DNA of 53,810 nt from Thermohalobaculum sp038524325 (GCA_038524325.1 JBCBIS010000004.1:1-53810); one strand, 5' to 3'. Positions 41,903-50,988 are shown, numbered from the stretch's first letter. Made by a program: numbers and translations. Notes: generated by a model from the sequence alone, not told the origin.

Positions 41903-41959
41903 CCGCGCGCCCCCATGCTTATCGTTTTGGAGAGAGACTCGATCCGCGGGAGATCGCGC

Positions 41960-42262
41960 ATGACATTGATGCATCGTCGCGCCCTTGCTCTGGCCTGCCT
42001 CCTCGCCATGCCGGTGGCGGCGACCGCAGAGGAGGTGCCCACCTGTCTCTATGCCGGCCAGTTCTACAGCGCCGGCGCGCTGATCAGCGTCACGCTGCCG
42101 CCTCTGGAATGCCGTGATGGGCGCTGGAGCGCAGCCGTGACCCAGAGCTGCATCTATGAGGACAAGCACTACTCGGCCGGGGCGATCCGCCGGATGACGG
42201 AGGACCGGGTGCTGACCTGCAAAACAGCCAAAGACCAGCCCGATCTGCGCTGGCGCAACTGA
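41960..42262 (+). CDS. Small secreted protein with two Cys/SAGA repeats (DUF1496-like)
   Basis: This 100-residue protein has a signal peptide (MTLMHRRALALACLLAMPVAATA). The mature part consists of two similar units: CLYAGQFYSAGALISV ending in LEC, and CIYEDKHYSAGAIRRM ending in LTC. Each unit has a pair of Cys residues that could form a disulfide in the periplasm. The pattern is like DUF1496 proteins; the family match is tentative and function is unknown. It precedes the dimethylglycine dehydrogenase-like gene by 16 bases and is probably in its operon. Confidence 0.65.
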   Translation: MTLMHRRALALACLLAMPVAATAEEVPTCLYAGQFYSAGALISVTLPPLECRDGRWSAAVTQSCIYEDKHYSAGAIRRMTEDRVLTCKTAKDQPDLRWRN

Positions 42263-42278
42263 GACCTGGAGACAGCCC

Positions 42279-44672
42279 ATGAAATCCCAATACCGTGTGG
42301 CCATTATCGGAGGCGGCGTGGTCGGCGCCTCGGTCGCCTATCACCTGGCGAAATTCGGCTGGACCGATGTGGCGATTTTGGAGCGATCCGTGCTGACAGC
42401 GGGATCCTCCTGGCACGCGGCGGGCGGGATCCATGCGTTGAACGCGGATCCGAATATCGCCGCCCTCCAGGCCTATACCATCGACCTGCTGGCCGAGGTC
42501 GAGAAGGAGAGCGGGCAGGATATCGGCCTGCATATGACCGGCGGCATCACCTTTGCCTCGACGCCTGACCGGTGGGAGTGGTTGCAGGGCGCATACCGCA
42601 CGTTCCAATCCATCGGCATCGAGGATTGCTGGCTGATGACGCCCGAGGAAATGCAGGAGAGGTGCCCGATCATGCAGACCGAGGGGGTTTATGGCGGGCT
42701 CTGGGCGGATCGCGAGGGCTATCTCGACACCACCGGCACCGTCCATGCCTATGCCAAGGCGGCCAAGATGCGCGGCGCCGATGTGATCGAGCATAACCGG
42801 GTGATCGAGCTGAACCCCCGTGGCGACGGCACCTGGGATGTGGTGACCGAGAAGGGCACGATCATCGCCGAACATGTGATCAATGCCGGCGGGCTCTGGG
42901 CCAAGCAGGTGGGGCGGATGGCGGGGCTGGACCTGCCGGTCTCGCCGCTGGAGCACCATTATCTGGTCACCGACGAGGTGCCCGAGGTTGCCGCCTGTGA
43001 CTGGGAAATCCCGATGATGGTGGATCTCGACGGGTTCACCTATGCCCGCCAGGACCAGAAGGGGATGCTGGTCGGGATCTATGAGATCGAACACAAGCAC
43101 TGGAACATGGACGGCGCGCCCTGGGATTATGGCTTCGAGCTGATCCCCGAGGACTTCGACCGGATCGAGAAGGAGCTGGAGATCGGCTTCAACCGCTATC
43201 CCGCGCTGGCCAATGTGGGCATCAAGCGTTGGGTCAACGGCGCGTTTACCTTCACGCCGGATGGCAACCCGCTGGTCGGGCCGGTGCCGGGTGTGCCCGG
43301 ATACTGGTGCGCCTGCGGGGTGATGGCGGGCTTCCTCCAGGGCGGCGGCGTCGGCAAGGCGCTGGCCGAATGGATGATCCATGGCGAGCCGGAGGAGGAT
43401 ATCTACGGCATGGATATCGCGCGCTATGGGGCGTTTGCCTCGCAGCGCGAGTATCTCAAGCAGATGACCGGGCAGTTCTATTCCCGCCGCTTCGTGATGT
43501 CCTACCCCAACGAGCAGCTCTGGGCCGGGCGGCCTTTGAAGAAGGCGCCTGCCTATGACGCGATGGAGGCGGAAGGGGCCCGCTTTGGCGAAAGCTGGGG
43601 GCTGGAGGTGCCGATCTATTTCGCGCCGAAGGATTTTGAGGAAGAGCGGAGCCTCAAACGCTCCAACGCCCATCCGATCGTCGCCGAGGAGTGCAAGACC
43701 GTGCGCACCGGCTGTGGCATGGTCGATACCTCCGGCTTCTCGCGGTTCGAGGTGACGGGGCCCGGCGCGCGGGACTGGCTCGACCGGATCATGGCCTCGA
43801 AACTGCCGGGCGAGGGCCGCGCGCGGCTGGCGCCGATGCTGGCGCCCTCGGGCAAGCTGAAGGGCGATCTGACGGTGATGAACTGGGGGGATGGCTCGTG
43901 GTGGATCATGGGCAGCTATTATCTCCGCAATTGGCACCTGCGCTGGTTCCACGACCATCTGGGCGAGGGCGTGATGGTCCGCGATATCTCGGATGCCACC
44001 GTCGGCTTTGCCCTGGCCGGGCCGAAAAGCCGCGAGGTGTTGCAGAGCCTGACCCATCAGGATGTCAGCGCGATCCCCTTCATGGGCTGCACCACGCTGG
44101 ATCTCGGCCTGATCCGGGCCAAGGTCGCGCGGATGTCGGTGACGGGCGAGATGGGGTTCGAGATCAACGTCTCCTGCGCCGAACATATCTCGCTCTATCG
44201 GATGCTGAAAGCCGCCGGCGCGCAGGATTTCGGCTTCAACGCCCTACTGTCGCTGCGGCTGGAGAAGTCTTTCGGCATCTGGTCGGCCGAGTTCACCCAG
44301 GGCTACACCGCGGGCGAGACCGGCATGGACCGCTGGATCGACTGGGAAAAGGCGGATTTCATCGGCAAGCAGGGCGCCATGGCCGAACGCGACGCAGGCC
44401 CGGCGCGGCGGCTGGTGACGCTGGAGGTCCAGGCGAACGGCGCCGATGCCTCGGGCTTCGAGCCGATTTGGCGGGGTGGCGAGCGGGTCGGGTTCGTGAC
44501 CTCCGGCGGCTATGGCCACCATCTGGATCAATCGCTGGCCATGGCGCTGATCAAGGCGGATCTGGCAGAACCGGGGGTGGACCTAACCACCCATATTGTC
44601 GGGGTCGAGCGCTCCGCAAAGGTGATCACGCCCTCGCCCTATGACCCAAAGGGTCAGGCGATGCGGGGCTGA
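42279..44672 (+). CDS. Dimethylglycine/sarcosine dehydrogenase-like FAD enzyme with GcvT domain
   Basis: This 797-residue two-part enzyme has an N-terminal DAO-type FAD domain (VAIIGGGVVGASVAYHLAKF) followed by the covalent-FAD site AGSSWHAAGG (His 46), as in mammalian DMGDH/SARDH. The C-terminal part, from about residue 430, is a GcvT/aminomethyltransferase-type folate-binding domain (MVDTSGFSRFEVTGPGARDW; ARMSVTGEMGFEINVSC; SLRLEKSFGIWSAEF). It should remove an N-methyl group and pass the C1 unit to tetrahydrofolate. The substrate could be dimethylglycine, sarcosine or another N-methyl amine. It overlaps or abuts the MttB-like gene (ATG 44674). Confidence 0.9.
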   Translation: MKSQYRVAIIGGGVVGASVAYHLAKFGWTDVAILERSVLTAGSSWHAAGGIHALNADPNIAALQAYTIDLLAEVEKESGQDIGLHMTGGITFASTPDRWEWLQGAYRTFQSIGIEDCWLMTPEEMQERCPIMQTEGVYGGLWADREGYLDTTGTVHAYAKAAKMRGADVIEHNRVIELNPRGDGTWDVVTEKGTIIAEHVINAGGLWAKQVGRMAGLDLPVSPLEHHYLVTDEVPEVAACDWEIPMMVDLDGFTYARQDQKGMLVGIYEIEHKHWNMDGAPWDYGFELIPEDFDRIEKELEIGFNRYPALANVGIKRWVNGAFTFTPDGNPLVGPVPGVPGYWCACGVMAGFLQGGGVGKALAEWMIHGEPEEDIYGMDIARYGAFASQREYLKQMTGQFYSRRFVMSYPNEQLWAGRPLKKAPAYDAMEAEGARFGESWGLEVPIYFAPKDFEEERSLKRSNAHPIVAEECKTVRTGCGMVDTSGFSRFEVTGPGARDWLDRIMASKLPGEGRARLAPMLAPSGKLKGDLTVMNWGDGSWWIMGSYYLRNWHLRWFHDHLGEGVMVRDISDATVGFALAGPKSREVLQSLTHQDVSAIPFMGCTTLDLGLIRAKVARMSVTGEMGFEINVSCAEHISLYRMLKAAGAQDFGFNALLSLRLEKSFGIWSAEFTQGYTAGETGMDRWIDWEKADFIGKQGAMAERDAGPARRLVTLEVQANGADASGFEPIWRGGERVGFVTSGGYGHHLDQSLAMALIKADLAEPGVDLTTHIVGVERSAKVITPSPYDPKGQAMRG

Positions 44673-44673
44673 G

Positions 44674-46197
44674 ATGGCACGCCGGGGTCGCGCCGAGAAG
44701 CACAGCCAAGCCGCCGCCCCGGCGGTCAAGCGGGTGGATTACACCCGCCTGATCAACACCCTGCCCCGGGCCCGCGCCTTCAGCGACGATCAGATCGAGG
44801 CCATTCACGACGCCTCGCTCAGGGTGCTGGAGGAGCTGGGCATCCGGGTTTTGCATGCCGAGGGCCGCGAGATCCTCCGCGCCGCGGGCTGCGAGATCCG
44901 CGACGAGATGATGGTGCACCTTCCCCGCGCCCTGGTCGAGGAACGGGTGGCGATGGCCCCTTCGGCTTTCACTTGGCGGGGCGGGCACGGGTTTGAGCTG
45001 GAGGTCACCCAGGAGACGCTGTTCTTCGGCCCCGGTGCGGGCTGCCCCAATGTGACCGATCTCGACCGGGGTCGGCGGCCAGGCGATTTCGCCGCCTTCA
45101 CCGATTTCGTGAAACTGCAGGAGCATTTCGACGCGATCGGCAAACTCGGCCCCTCGGCCGAGCCGCAGGAGGTGGCGCTGCCGGTCCGCCATTATGCGAC
45201 CACCAAGGCGCAGGTCGCGCTGTCGCGCAAAGTGCCTTGGGTCTATGCCCGCGGCACCGGGCAGGTGGAAGATTCGCTCGAGATCATTCGCATCGCGCGC
45301 GGAGTGAGCGAGGCCGAATTCCGCACCGCGCCCTATGCCTCGACGGTGATCAACACCAACTCGCCCAGGCAGTTGGACGTACCGATGACCCAAGGGATCA
45401 TCGATTTCGCCCGCTGGGGACAGGTGGCGGTGATCACGCCGTTTTGCCTGTCGGGCGCGATGGCGCCGATCACGATTGCGGGCTCGCTGACCTTGAGCCA
45501 TGCCGAGGCGATGGCTGGGATCACGCTGAGCCAGATTGTCCGGCCCGGCTGCCCCGTGGTCTATGGCGCGTTCTCGTCGAATGTGGATATGAAATCCGGC
45601 GCGCCTGTGTTCGGCACGCCCGAGCATATCCAGACGAATTTCGGCGCCGGGCAATTGGCGCGGCGGGTCGGGATCCCCTGGCGCTCGGCGGCCGGGACGG
45701 CGGCGAATTCGCCGGATGTGCAGGCGGATTTGGAAACGCAATTGGCGCTCTGGGGCGCGGTGCTGGCGGGGGCCAACATGATCTTCCATGCGGCAGGGTG
45801 GCTGGAGGGCGGGCTGACCTGTTCCTATGAGAAGTTCGTGACCGATCTCGAGGCGTGCCAGACGATCGCAGAGGCGATGCGCCCGGTGGATGCCTCCGCC
45901 GAGGCGATCGGCTTCGACGCGATTGCCGAGGTGGAACCCGGCGGGCATTTCTTTGCCGCGAGCCAGACCATGGATCGCTATGCCACGCAGTTCTACGAGC
46001 CGATGATCCGCGACTGGTCGAATTTCGGACAGTGGACCGAGGCGGGCTCAATCGATGCGACCCGGCGGGCGAATGCGAAATGGAAAGAGGTGTTGGCGGG
46101 GTTCACTCCGCCGCCCATGGACGAGGCGGTGCGCGAGGAGATCGACGCCTTCATCGCGCGTCGCACAGAGGAAGGCGGGGCGCACCCGTTGGATTGA
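44674..46197 (+). CDS. MttB-family methyltransferase without pyrrolysine
   Basis: This 507-residue protein of the trimethylamine methyltransferase (MttB/COG5598) superfamily opens with FSDDQIEAIHDASLRVLEELGIRVL and contains FGPGAGCPNVTDLDRG and SGAMAPITIAGSLTLSHAEAMAG. The whole gene is one open frame with no in-frame TAG, so it lacks pyrrolysine and belongs with the non-Pyl homologues, some of which demethylate glycine betaine, proline betaine or carnitine. No corrinoid protein or activator gene is adjacent, so whether it works by that mechanism is open. It follows the DMGDH-like gene directly. Confidence 0.87.
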   Translation: MARRGRAEKHSQAAAPAVKRVDYTRLINTLPRARAFSDDQIEAIHDASLRVLEELGIRVLHAEGREILRAAGCEIRDEMMVHLPRALVEERVAMAPSAFTWRGGHGFELEVTQETLFFGPGAGCPNVTDLDRGRRPGDFAAFTDFVKLQEHFDAIGKLGPSAEPQEVALPVRHYATTKAQVALSRKVPWVYARGTGQVEDSLEIIRIARGVSEAEFRTAPYASTVINTNSPRQLDVPMTQGIIDFARWGQVAVITPFCLSGAMAPITIAGSLTLSHAEAMAGITLSQIVRPGCPVVYGAFSSNVDMKSGAPVFGTPEHIQTNFGAGQLARRVGIPWRSAAGTAANSPDVQADLETQLALWGAVLAGANMIFHAAGWLEGGLTCSYEKFVTDLEACQTIAEAMRPVDASAEAIGFDAIAEVEPGGHFFAASQTMDRYATQFYEPMIRDWSNFGQWTEAGSIDATRRANAKWKEVLAGFTPPPMDEAVREEIDAFIARRTEEGGAHPLD

Positions 46198-46290
46198 GCC
46201 CGCCTGCACAACGAAGCCGCCGCCCGCCCCCACCCACCCACCCGGCGCGCAGCGGCTGCGTTGCGCAGGCGGGCTGTCAGGGAGGGTAGA

Positions 46291-47595
46291 ATGACGGACA
46301 GAGCAGATGCGGTGATCATCGGCGCGGGCGTGATCGGGACGGCGGTCGCGTTCGAGCTGGCGAAGATGGGGTGGAAGACTCTGTCTGTGGACCGGAATGC
46401 GCAGGCCGGCCATGGCTCGACCTCGGGCTCTTGCGCGATCATCCGGATGCATTACTCGACCCTGGACGGGACCGCCTTTGCCTATGAGGGCTATCACTAT
46501 TGGCGGGATTGGGCCGACTATCTAGAGGTGAGGGATCCGAACGGCTTGGCGGAGTTTCGCGAGACCGGATGCCTGGTGATGAAGACCGAGCTGAACGGCA
46601 ATCTGGAAAAACACATGCGCTATTCCGGTGAGCTCGGCTGCCCGTTTGAGGAATGGACGGCAAGCGACATCGAACAGCGTCTGCCAATCTATGCCCTCGA
46701 GCGGTTCGGCCCGGCGAAGCGGCCCGATCAGCCGGGATTTGGCGAGGGCGCGGGGCGGATCGCGGGGGGTGTCTTCTGGCCCCAGGGCGGCTATGTCAAC
46801 GACCCGGCATTGAGCGCGCAAAACCTCGCCCATGCGGCAGCGGCGAAGGGCGCTGCGTTTCGCATGGGGGCGGAGGTGGCGGAGATCCTGACCTCCGCGG
46901 GCCGGGTCAGCGGCGTGCGCCTGGCCTCGGGCGAGGAGATCCATGCGCCGGTGGTGATCAATGTGGCGGGCCCAGCCTCGGCGAAGATCAACGCTTTGGC
47001 CAATGTGCTGGACGATATGACCATCGCGACCCGGGCGCTGCGCCAGGAGGTGGTGCATGTGCCGGCCCCCGAGGGGTTCGATTTCGAGGCCGACGGTATG
47101 ATCGTCTCGGACAGCGACATCGCCTGTTATTGCCGGCCCGAACAGGGGAATCATATCCTCATCGGCTCGGAGGATCCGCCCTGTGACGATCATGTCTGGG
47201 TGGAGGATGACACCGACTACAACCGCGACTTCACCGAGCAATGGCGGGTGCAGGCACTGCGCTATGGTCAGAGGGTGCCGAGCCTGGGGATTCCCTCGCG
47301 GATGCGGGGCGTGGTGGATCTCTATGACGCCTCGACCGACTGGATCCCGATCTATGACAAGAGCGCGCTGCCGGGGTTCTATATGGCCTGTGGGACCTCG
47401 GGGAACCAGTACAAGAACGCGCCGATCGCGGGGAAGATGATGGCGGCCCTCGTCGCCTATTGCGAGGCGGGGAACGACCATGACACAGCGCCCATGCAGT
47501 TCCGCCTGCCCTATCTGGATCGCGAGATCGACGCGGGCTTCTATTCCCGCAAACGCCCGATCAATGACGAGTCGAGTTTTTCGGTTTTGGGGTGA
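46291..47595 (+). CDS. FAD-dependent amine/amino-acid oxidoreductase (DAO family)
   Basis: This 434-residue flavoprotein begins ADAVIIGAGVIGTAVAFELAK (Rossmann fold). The C-terminal FAD segment is ALPGFYMACGTSGNQYKNAP, followed by GKMMAAL. It resembles sarcosine oxidase beta-type and glycine oxidase-like enzymes. ATG 46291 follows GGGAGGGTAG. It is the third gene of the run with the DMGDH-like and MttB-like genes, 93 bases after the latter, and probably oxidises a secondary or primary amine made in that pathway. The exact substrate is unknown. Confidence 0.87.
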   Translation: MTDRADAVIIGAGVIGTAVAFELAKMGWKTLSVDRNAQAGHGSTSGSCAIIRMHYSTLDGTAFAYEGYHYWRDWADYLEVRDPNGLAEFRETGCLVMKTELNGNLEKHMRYSGELGCPFEEWTASDIEQRLPIYALERFGPAKRPDQPGFGEGAGRIAGGVFWPQGGYVNDPALSAQNLAHAAAAKGAAFRMGAEVAEILTSAGRVSGVRLASGEEIHAPVVINVAGPASAKINALANVLDDMTIATRALRQEVVHVPAPEGFDFEADGMIVSDSDIACYCRPEQGNHILIGSEDPPCDDHVWVEDDTDYNRDFTEQWRVQALRYGQRVPSLGIPSRMRGVVDLYDASTDWIPIYDKSALPGFYMACGTSGNQYKNAPIAGKMMAALVAYCEAGNDHDTAPMQFRLPYLDREIDAGFYSRKRPINDESSFSVLG

Positions 47596-47967
47596 TCCTC
47601 AGGGGCATGCGCGACAGATCTCTCTTTGCAGGTGGGCGGGAGGGGGGGCAGAAGACGGGTGCACAAAACGTGCAAAGCCTGACAGATCCGCCATGTCTGT
47701 GGATATCAAAGGCAGTGCTATTGCTTGGATATTGTCTCGCGGGGGCAGGTGTTTGGCGACCTGAGCGCTCGATCAGATGACCCCATCAGGCGGGTCGAAA
47801 GCGTGGCTGCGCAGCCACTGGAGTTTCGGTTCTTTCGAACCGTGAAGCCTGGGCGGGTCGCAAATCCGCCCGCGGCTTCGGTTTCCCAGGAGATCGGAGG
47901 GCGTCACCCCTTCGGCATGCGCAGGCATCTATGCCGACATATACTTAAAATTCTATGAAAATGCAGC
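47596..47967. other. 372-base stretch with no supported gene
   Basis: This gap lies between two convergent genes. Open frames here are short and show no family features or good start signals. It contains a perfect 16-bp palindrome GTGGCTGCGCAGCCAC at 47803-47818 and a small hairpin CGGTTC-TTTC-GAACCG at 47827-47842. Bases 47935-47960 are AT-rich. No terminator with a T-run was identified. Confidence 0.6.
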
Positions 47968-48633
47968 CTAGGCCCGCAGATAGGTCTCGACAATCACCGC
48001 GGCATAGAACACCCCGCTCGCGGCCAGGACCATGCCGTGCCAGATCGCGTTGTGGAAGGGCATGCGTTTGGCGAGGTGGAAGCCGACGCCGATCGTGTAG
48101 GTCAACCCTCCGATGGCGACCAGGGTGATGGTGGCGGTGGAGAGGGCGATCAGCATCGGCCAGCCGAACAGCAGGATCGCCCAGCCCATGCCGAGATAAA
48201 GCGCGAGACCCAGCCATTCCAGCTTTCTCGGCGCCAGAACCTGCAGGCTGATCCCAGCCGCCGCGCAGGTCCAGATGCCGACCAGGGTCCAGAACCCCGC
48301 CGCCCCGCCGACCAGCACGCCAAAGGGGGTGTAGGTGCCCGCGATCAGGAGGTAGATGGCGGAATGGTCAAAGCGGCGCAAAACCTCCTTGAACGGCGAG
48401 GGCGCGCTCATGTGGTAGCAGGCCGAGATCCCCTTCATCGCGATCAGGCTGAGGCCATAGATCACCGTCGCCGTGATCACCCCTGCCGTGCCGTGCCAGA
48501 CCGCGACCAGGGTGACCAGCACCGGCACCGCCATCAGCGCCATCATCACCCCGGCGACATGGATCGCGCCATCGGCGATCTTCTCGGCCCGGGTATAGAC
48601 GGGATAGGGGGAGTAGGCGGCGATCTGGTTCAT
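47968..48633 (-). CDS. Hemolysin III / PAQR-type membrane protein
   Basis: This 221-residue protein has seven hydrophobic segments and the family's conserved polar sites: AEKIADGAIHVAGVMMAL at the N-terminus, FDHSAIYLLIAGTYTPFGVL in the middle and VGFHLAKRMPFHNAIWHGMV near the C-terminus. The His and Asp residues are the likely Zn ligands of the PAQR fold. Despite the name, bacterial members (TrhA-like) are thought to work in membrane lipid homeostasis. It is 65 bases downstream of the GST/P450/peroxidase operon on the same strand; whether it is part of that transcript is unclear. Confidence 0.87.
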   Translation of the reverse strand: MNQIAAYSPYPVYTRAEKIADGAIHVAGVMMALMAVPVLVTLVAVWHGTAGVITATVIYGLSLIAMKGISACYHMSAPSPFKEVLRRFDHSAIYLLIAGTYTPFGVLVGGAAGFWTLVGIWTCAAAGISLQVLAPRKLEWLGLALYLGMGWAILLFGWPMLIALSTATITLVAIGGLTYTIGVGFHLAKRMPFHNAIWHGMVLAASGVFYAAVIVETYLRA

Positions 48634-48698
48634 GGTGAAGAGTCTAAGATGGCAACCATTGGAGCATCAAGCGGGAATTCCGTAAAATCCCACCGGTC

Positions 48699-49454
48699 TC
48701 ACTTGCGATGCGCGGCATACATCCTCTGCACGAATTGGCCCGAGGGCCGGTCGCGGAAGCCTTGCACAATGGTCTGCATATAAGCGGGGAGGGCGTCGAA
48801 GGCGGGCAGGTGGCCGCCATATTTCGGCTCCATCACCATGGGCGCGCCGGTGGTGGCGAAGGAGAGATCGCCCAGGGTCATCCGGTCCCCGGCCAGCCAG
48901 GTCCGGCCATCGGCCAACAGCGCGTCGACCCGGTCGAAGCCGGCATTGGCATCGGCGAGGCCCTTGGCCGCGGTCTCCTCGTTCAGGCCCAGGCCTTCCT
49001 CCATCTTGCCCTTGATCCAGGAATAGCCAAAGCGCACGGCGAGGCGTTCGACCAGCGGCACGCCGGTGGTGAAACTGTCCCAGACCAGGGATTTGTCCTT
49101 CATCAGCTCGAAATAGGCCCAGTTCACCACGCCTGTGCCCATGGTGTAGCGGTTGGCGTTCTGCAGATCGAACACCTCTTGGTAGAGATCCGGCTCCGCC
49201 TCCTGATCGGGCATGACATGGACGCCGCCGGTGCCGTCATAGTCGCGGACCAGACGCTCGACGGCGGCGGTCTGTTTGTCGCCATCGATCAGGACCGGGT
49301 AATGGTCGGGTTCCTCCCCCAGTTTCTTCAGCGCGGCAATGTGGAAGACCGGGGCGTGGGGTTCCTCGACATAATCGATCCCCCAGAGCTGGAGCAGCCA
49401 GCGGCCAAGATCGACATCGACGGAGGGCAGCAGGGTCACGAAACGGCGGGTCAT
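48699..49454 (-). CDS. GST-like protein 3 of a tandem trio
   Basis: This 251-residue protein has a thioredoxin-like N-terminal domain (RFVTLLPSVDVDLGRWLLQLW; EEPHAPVFHIAALKKLG) and a helical C-terminal domain containing FDRVDALLADGRTWLAGDRMTLGDLSFA, the GST N-capping region. It ends FVQRMYAAHRK. ATG 49454 follows GGGAGA. It is paralogous to the next two upstream genes and 11 bases from the nearest. It is the last gene of the peroxidase-P450 operon. The usual catalytic Ser/Tyr/Cys position is not clear, so glutathione use is likely but unproven. Confidence 0.82.
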   Translation of the reverse strand: MTRRFVTLLPSVDVDLGRWLLQLWGIDYVEEPHAPVFHIAALKKLGEEPDHYPVLIDGDKQTAAVERLVRDYDGTGGVHVMPDQEAEPDLYQEVFDLQNANRYTMGTGVVNWAYFELMKDKSLVWDSFTTGVPLVERLAVRFGYSWIKGKMEEGLGLNEETAAKGLADANAGFDRVDALLADGRTWLAGDRMTLGDLSFATTGAPMVMEPKYGGHLPAFDALPAYMQTIVQGFRDRPSGQFVQRMYAAHRK

Positions 49455-49465
49455 TCTTGTCTCCC

Positions 49466-50227
49466 TCAGCCGCACCCACGGGTGCTGCGATGGTTGGCAT
49501 AGAGGCGCAGGATGAACTGTCCGGCGGGGCGGGCGCGATGCGCCTCGATCACCGCGCGCTGCGTGGCGGGCAGCGCGTCGAGCGCGGGCAGCGGCGCGCC
49601 ATAGCCGGGCGCCAGCACGATCGGCGCGGCAGAGGCGGCGAAGGCGATGTCCAGCGCTGACAGGCCCTTGCCATCCAGAAACTCCCGCCCATCGGCCAAC
49701 AGCGCCTCGACCTTGTCCAACCCGGCGCTGACCAGGGCCAGACCGTCGGCGGCCTTCTGGTCGCTCAGCTTGATCCCGGCCACGATTTTTGCGCGATAGG
49801 CCGGAAAATCCGCTTCGATCTCGGCCTTCTCGGCGTCGGGGATGCCGGTGGTGAAGGAGGGCAGCACCAGCGCCTCCTCCTGCATGAAGTTCCAATAGCA
49901 CCAATAGACGACACCATTGCCCATGGTGACGGTGTAATATTTCACCTCCGCCGCGACGCGGTCAAACTCCGGACTGTCCGGTTCGGGGTAGAGCGTCGGG
50001 CTGCCCGGGGCGAAATGCTTGGCGATATTGGCAAGGCCGGTCAGGCGCAGTTCGCCGTCCAGAAACCCCGGGTTCCCATGCGGGACGAACCCGGCCTGCT
50101 GCAGGGCCACCATGTTGAAGATCGGGGCGTGCGGCTCCTCGGTATAGGCGATCTGCCATTGCTGGAGCAGCCAGCGCGTCGTCTCCACATCGGTCGAGGG
50201 CAGAAGGGTGATGAGGCGGGCGGTCAC
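49466..50227 (-). CDS. GST-like protein 2 of a tandem trio
   Basis: This protein of about 253 residues aligns along its length with its two neighbours (ARLITLLPSTDVETTRWLLQQW; EEPHAPIFNMVALQQAG; LDKVEALLADGREFLDGKGLSALDIAFA; FILRLYANHR). The GTG at 50227, one base after the stop of the upstream gene, is chosen by alignment with gene 3. An ATG at 50251 would add eight residues. The very tight spacing suggests coupled translation. A specific substrate cannot be assigned. Confidence 0.8.
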   Translation of the reverse strand: MTARLITLLPSTDVETTRWLLQQWQIAYTEEPHAPIFNMVALQQAGFVPHGNPGFLDGELRLTGLANIAKHFAPGSPTLYPEPDSPEFDRVAAEVKYYTVTMGNGVVYWCYWNFMQEEALVLPSFTTGIPDAEKAEIEADFPAYRAKIVAGIKLSDQKAADGLALVSAGLDKVEALLADGREFLDGKGLSALDIAFAASAAPIVLAPGYGAPLPALDALPATQRAVIEAHRARPAGQFILRLYANHRSTRGCG

Positions 50228-50228
50228 C

Positions 50229-50984
50229 TCACGCCCCGCGATGCTCGGCATACATGCGGCGGACGAATTCGGCGGCGGGGCGGGCGCGGAATTCGCCGAT
50301 CACCTTTTGCATATGCTCGGGGACCTGTTCGAACTCCGGCAGGTGGCCGCCATAGCCGGGATCTAGCAGAATGGGGGCCGCCCCGGCCGCAAAGGTCATA
50401 TCGGCGATCGTGAACCGGTCGCCGCAGAGATAAGGCCGCCCATCGGCCAGGGCCGCCTCGGCCCGGTCAAACCCGGCGCGGACGGTGTCGATCCCCTTGG
50501 TCGCGTTCGCCTCGCCGAGGCTCAAACCTTTGATCAGAGCGAATTTGAGGATCGGCCAGAGCAGCCGGGCGAGCGGCTGTTCCAGCGCCGGGGTGCCGGT
50601 GGTGAAACTCGGCCAGACCAGATCGCGATCTTTGAGGAGATTCCAGTACATATAGCCGATCGTGCCGGGGCGCATAGTCTTGTGGTAGTAGACCTGCTCG
50701 GCCTTCGCCTTCGCGCCCATCTCCCCCTCGGGCACCAGCTTCAGGTCGGGGGCGACATGCTTCTCGAAATGCCAGACGATATGCTCCTCGGTCCGATAAT
50801 GCATGCCGTCATGGTAGACGACCGGGCGGCTGGAATTGGTGGTCAGATACCAGGCCAGCGCGACGATGTGGAACACCGGGACATGCAGGCTCTCGCGGTG
50901 TTCGATCTTGTAGTGATGGAACAGCCAGCGGCAGACATCGGTGCTGACGGCGGGGGCGAGATTGACCAGGATGGGCGGTTTCAT
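50229..50984 (-). CDS. GST-like protein 1 of a tandem trio
   Basis: This 251-residue paralogue opens PPILVNLAPAVSTDVCRWLFHHY, with RESLHVPVFHIVALAWYL in the N-domain. The C-domain has FDRAEAALADGRPYLCGDRFTIADMTFAAGAAPILLDP and ends FVRRMYAEHRGA. It differs most from the other two in residues 45-120. It starts four bases after the P450 stop on the same strand. The shared motif (H)xPxFxxxAL replaces the usual GST cis-Pro loop pattern, hinting at a distinct subfamily. Confidence 0.82.
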   Translation of the reverse strand: MKPPILVNLAPAVSTDVCRWLFHHYKIEHRESLHVPVFHIVALAWYLTTNSSRPVVYHDGMHYRTEEHIVWHFEKHVAPDLKLVPEGEMGAKAKAEQVYYHKTMRPGTIGYMYWNLLKDRDLVWPSFTTGTPALEQPLARLLWPILKFALIKGLSLGEANATKGIDTVRAGFDRAEAALADGRPYLCGDRFTIADMTFAAGAAPILLDPGYGGHLPEFEQVPEHMQKVIGEFRARPAAEFVRRMYAEHRGA

Positions 50985-50988
50985 GCCG

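Noticed and set aside
44674..46197. Pyrrolysine-containing trimethylamine methyltransferase
   Set aside because: The frame has no in-frame TAG, so there is no sign of pyrrolysine.
47725..47958. 77-codon plus-strand frame in the gap after the DAO gene
   Set aside because: No ribosome-binding site, no recognised motif and an arginine-rich non-coding look.
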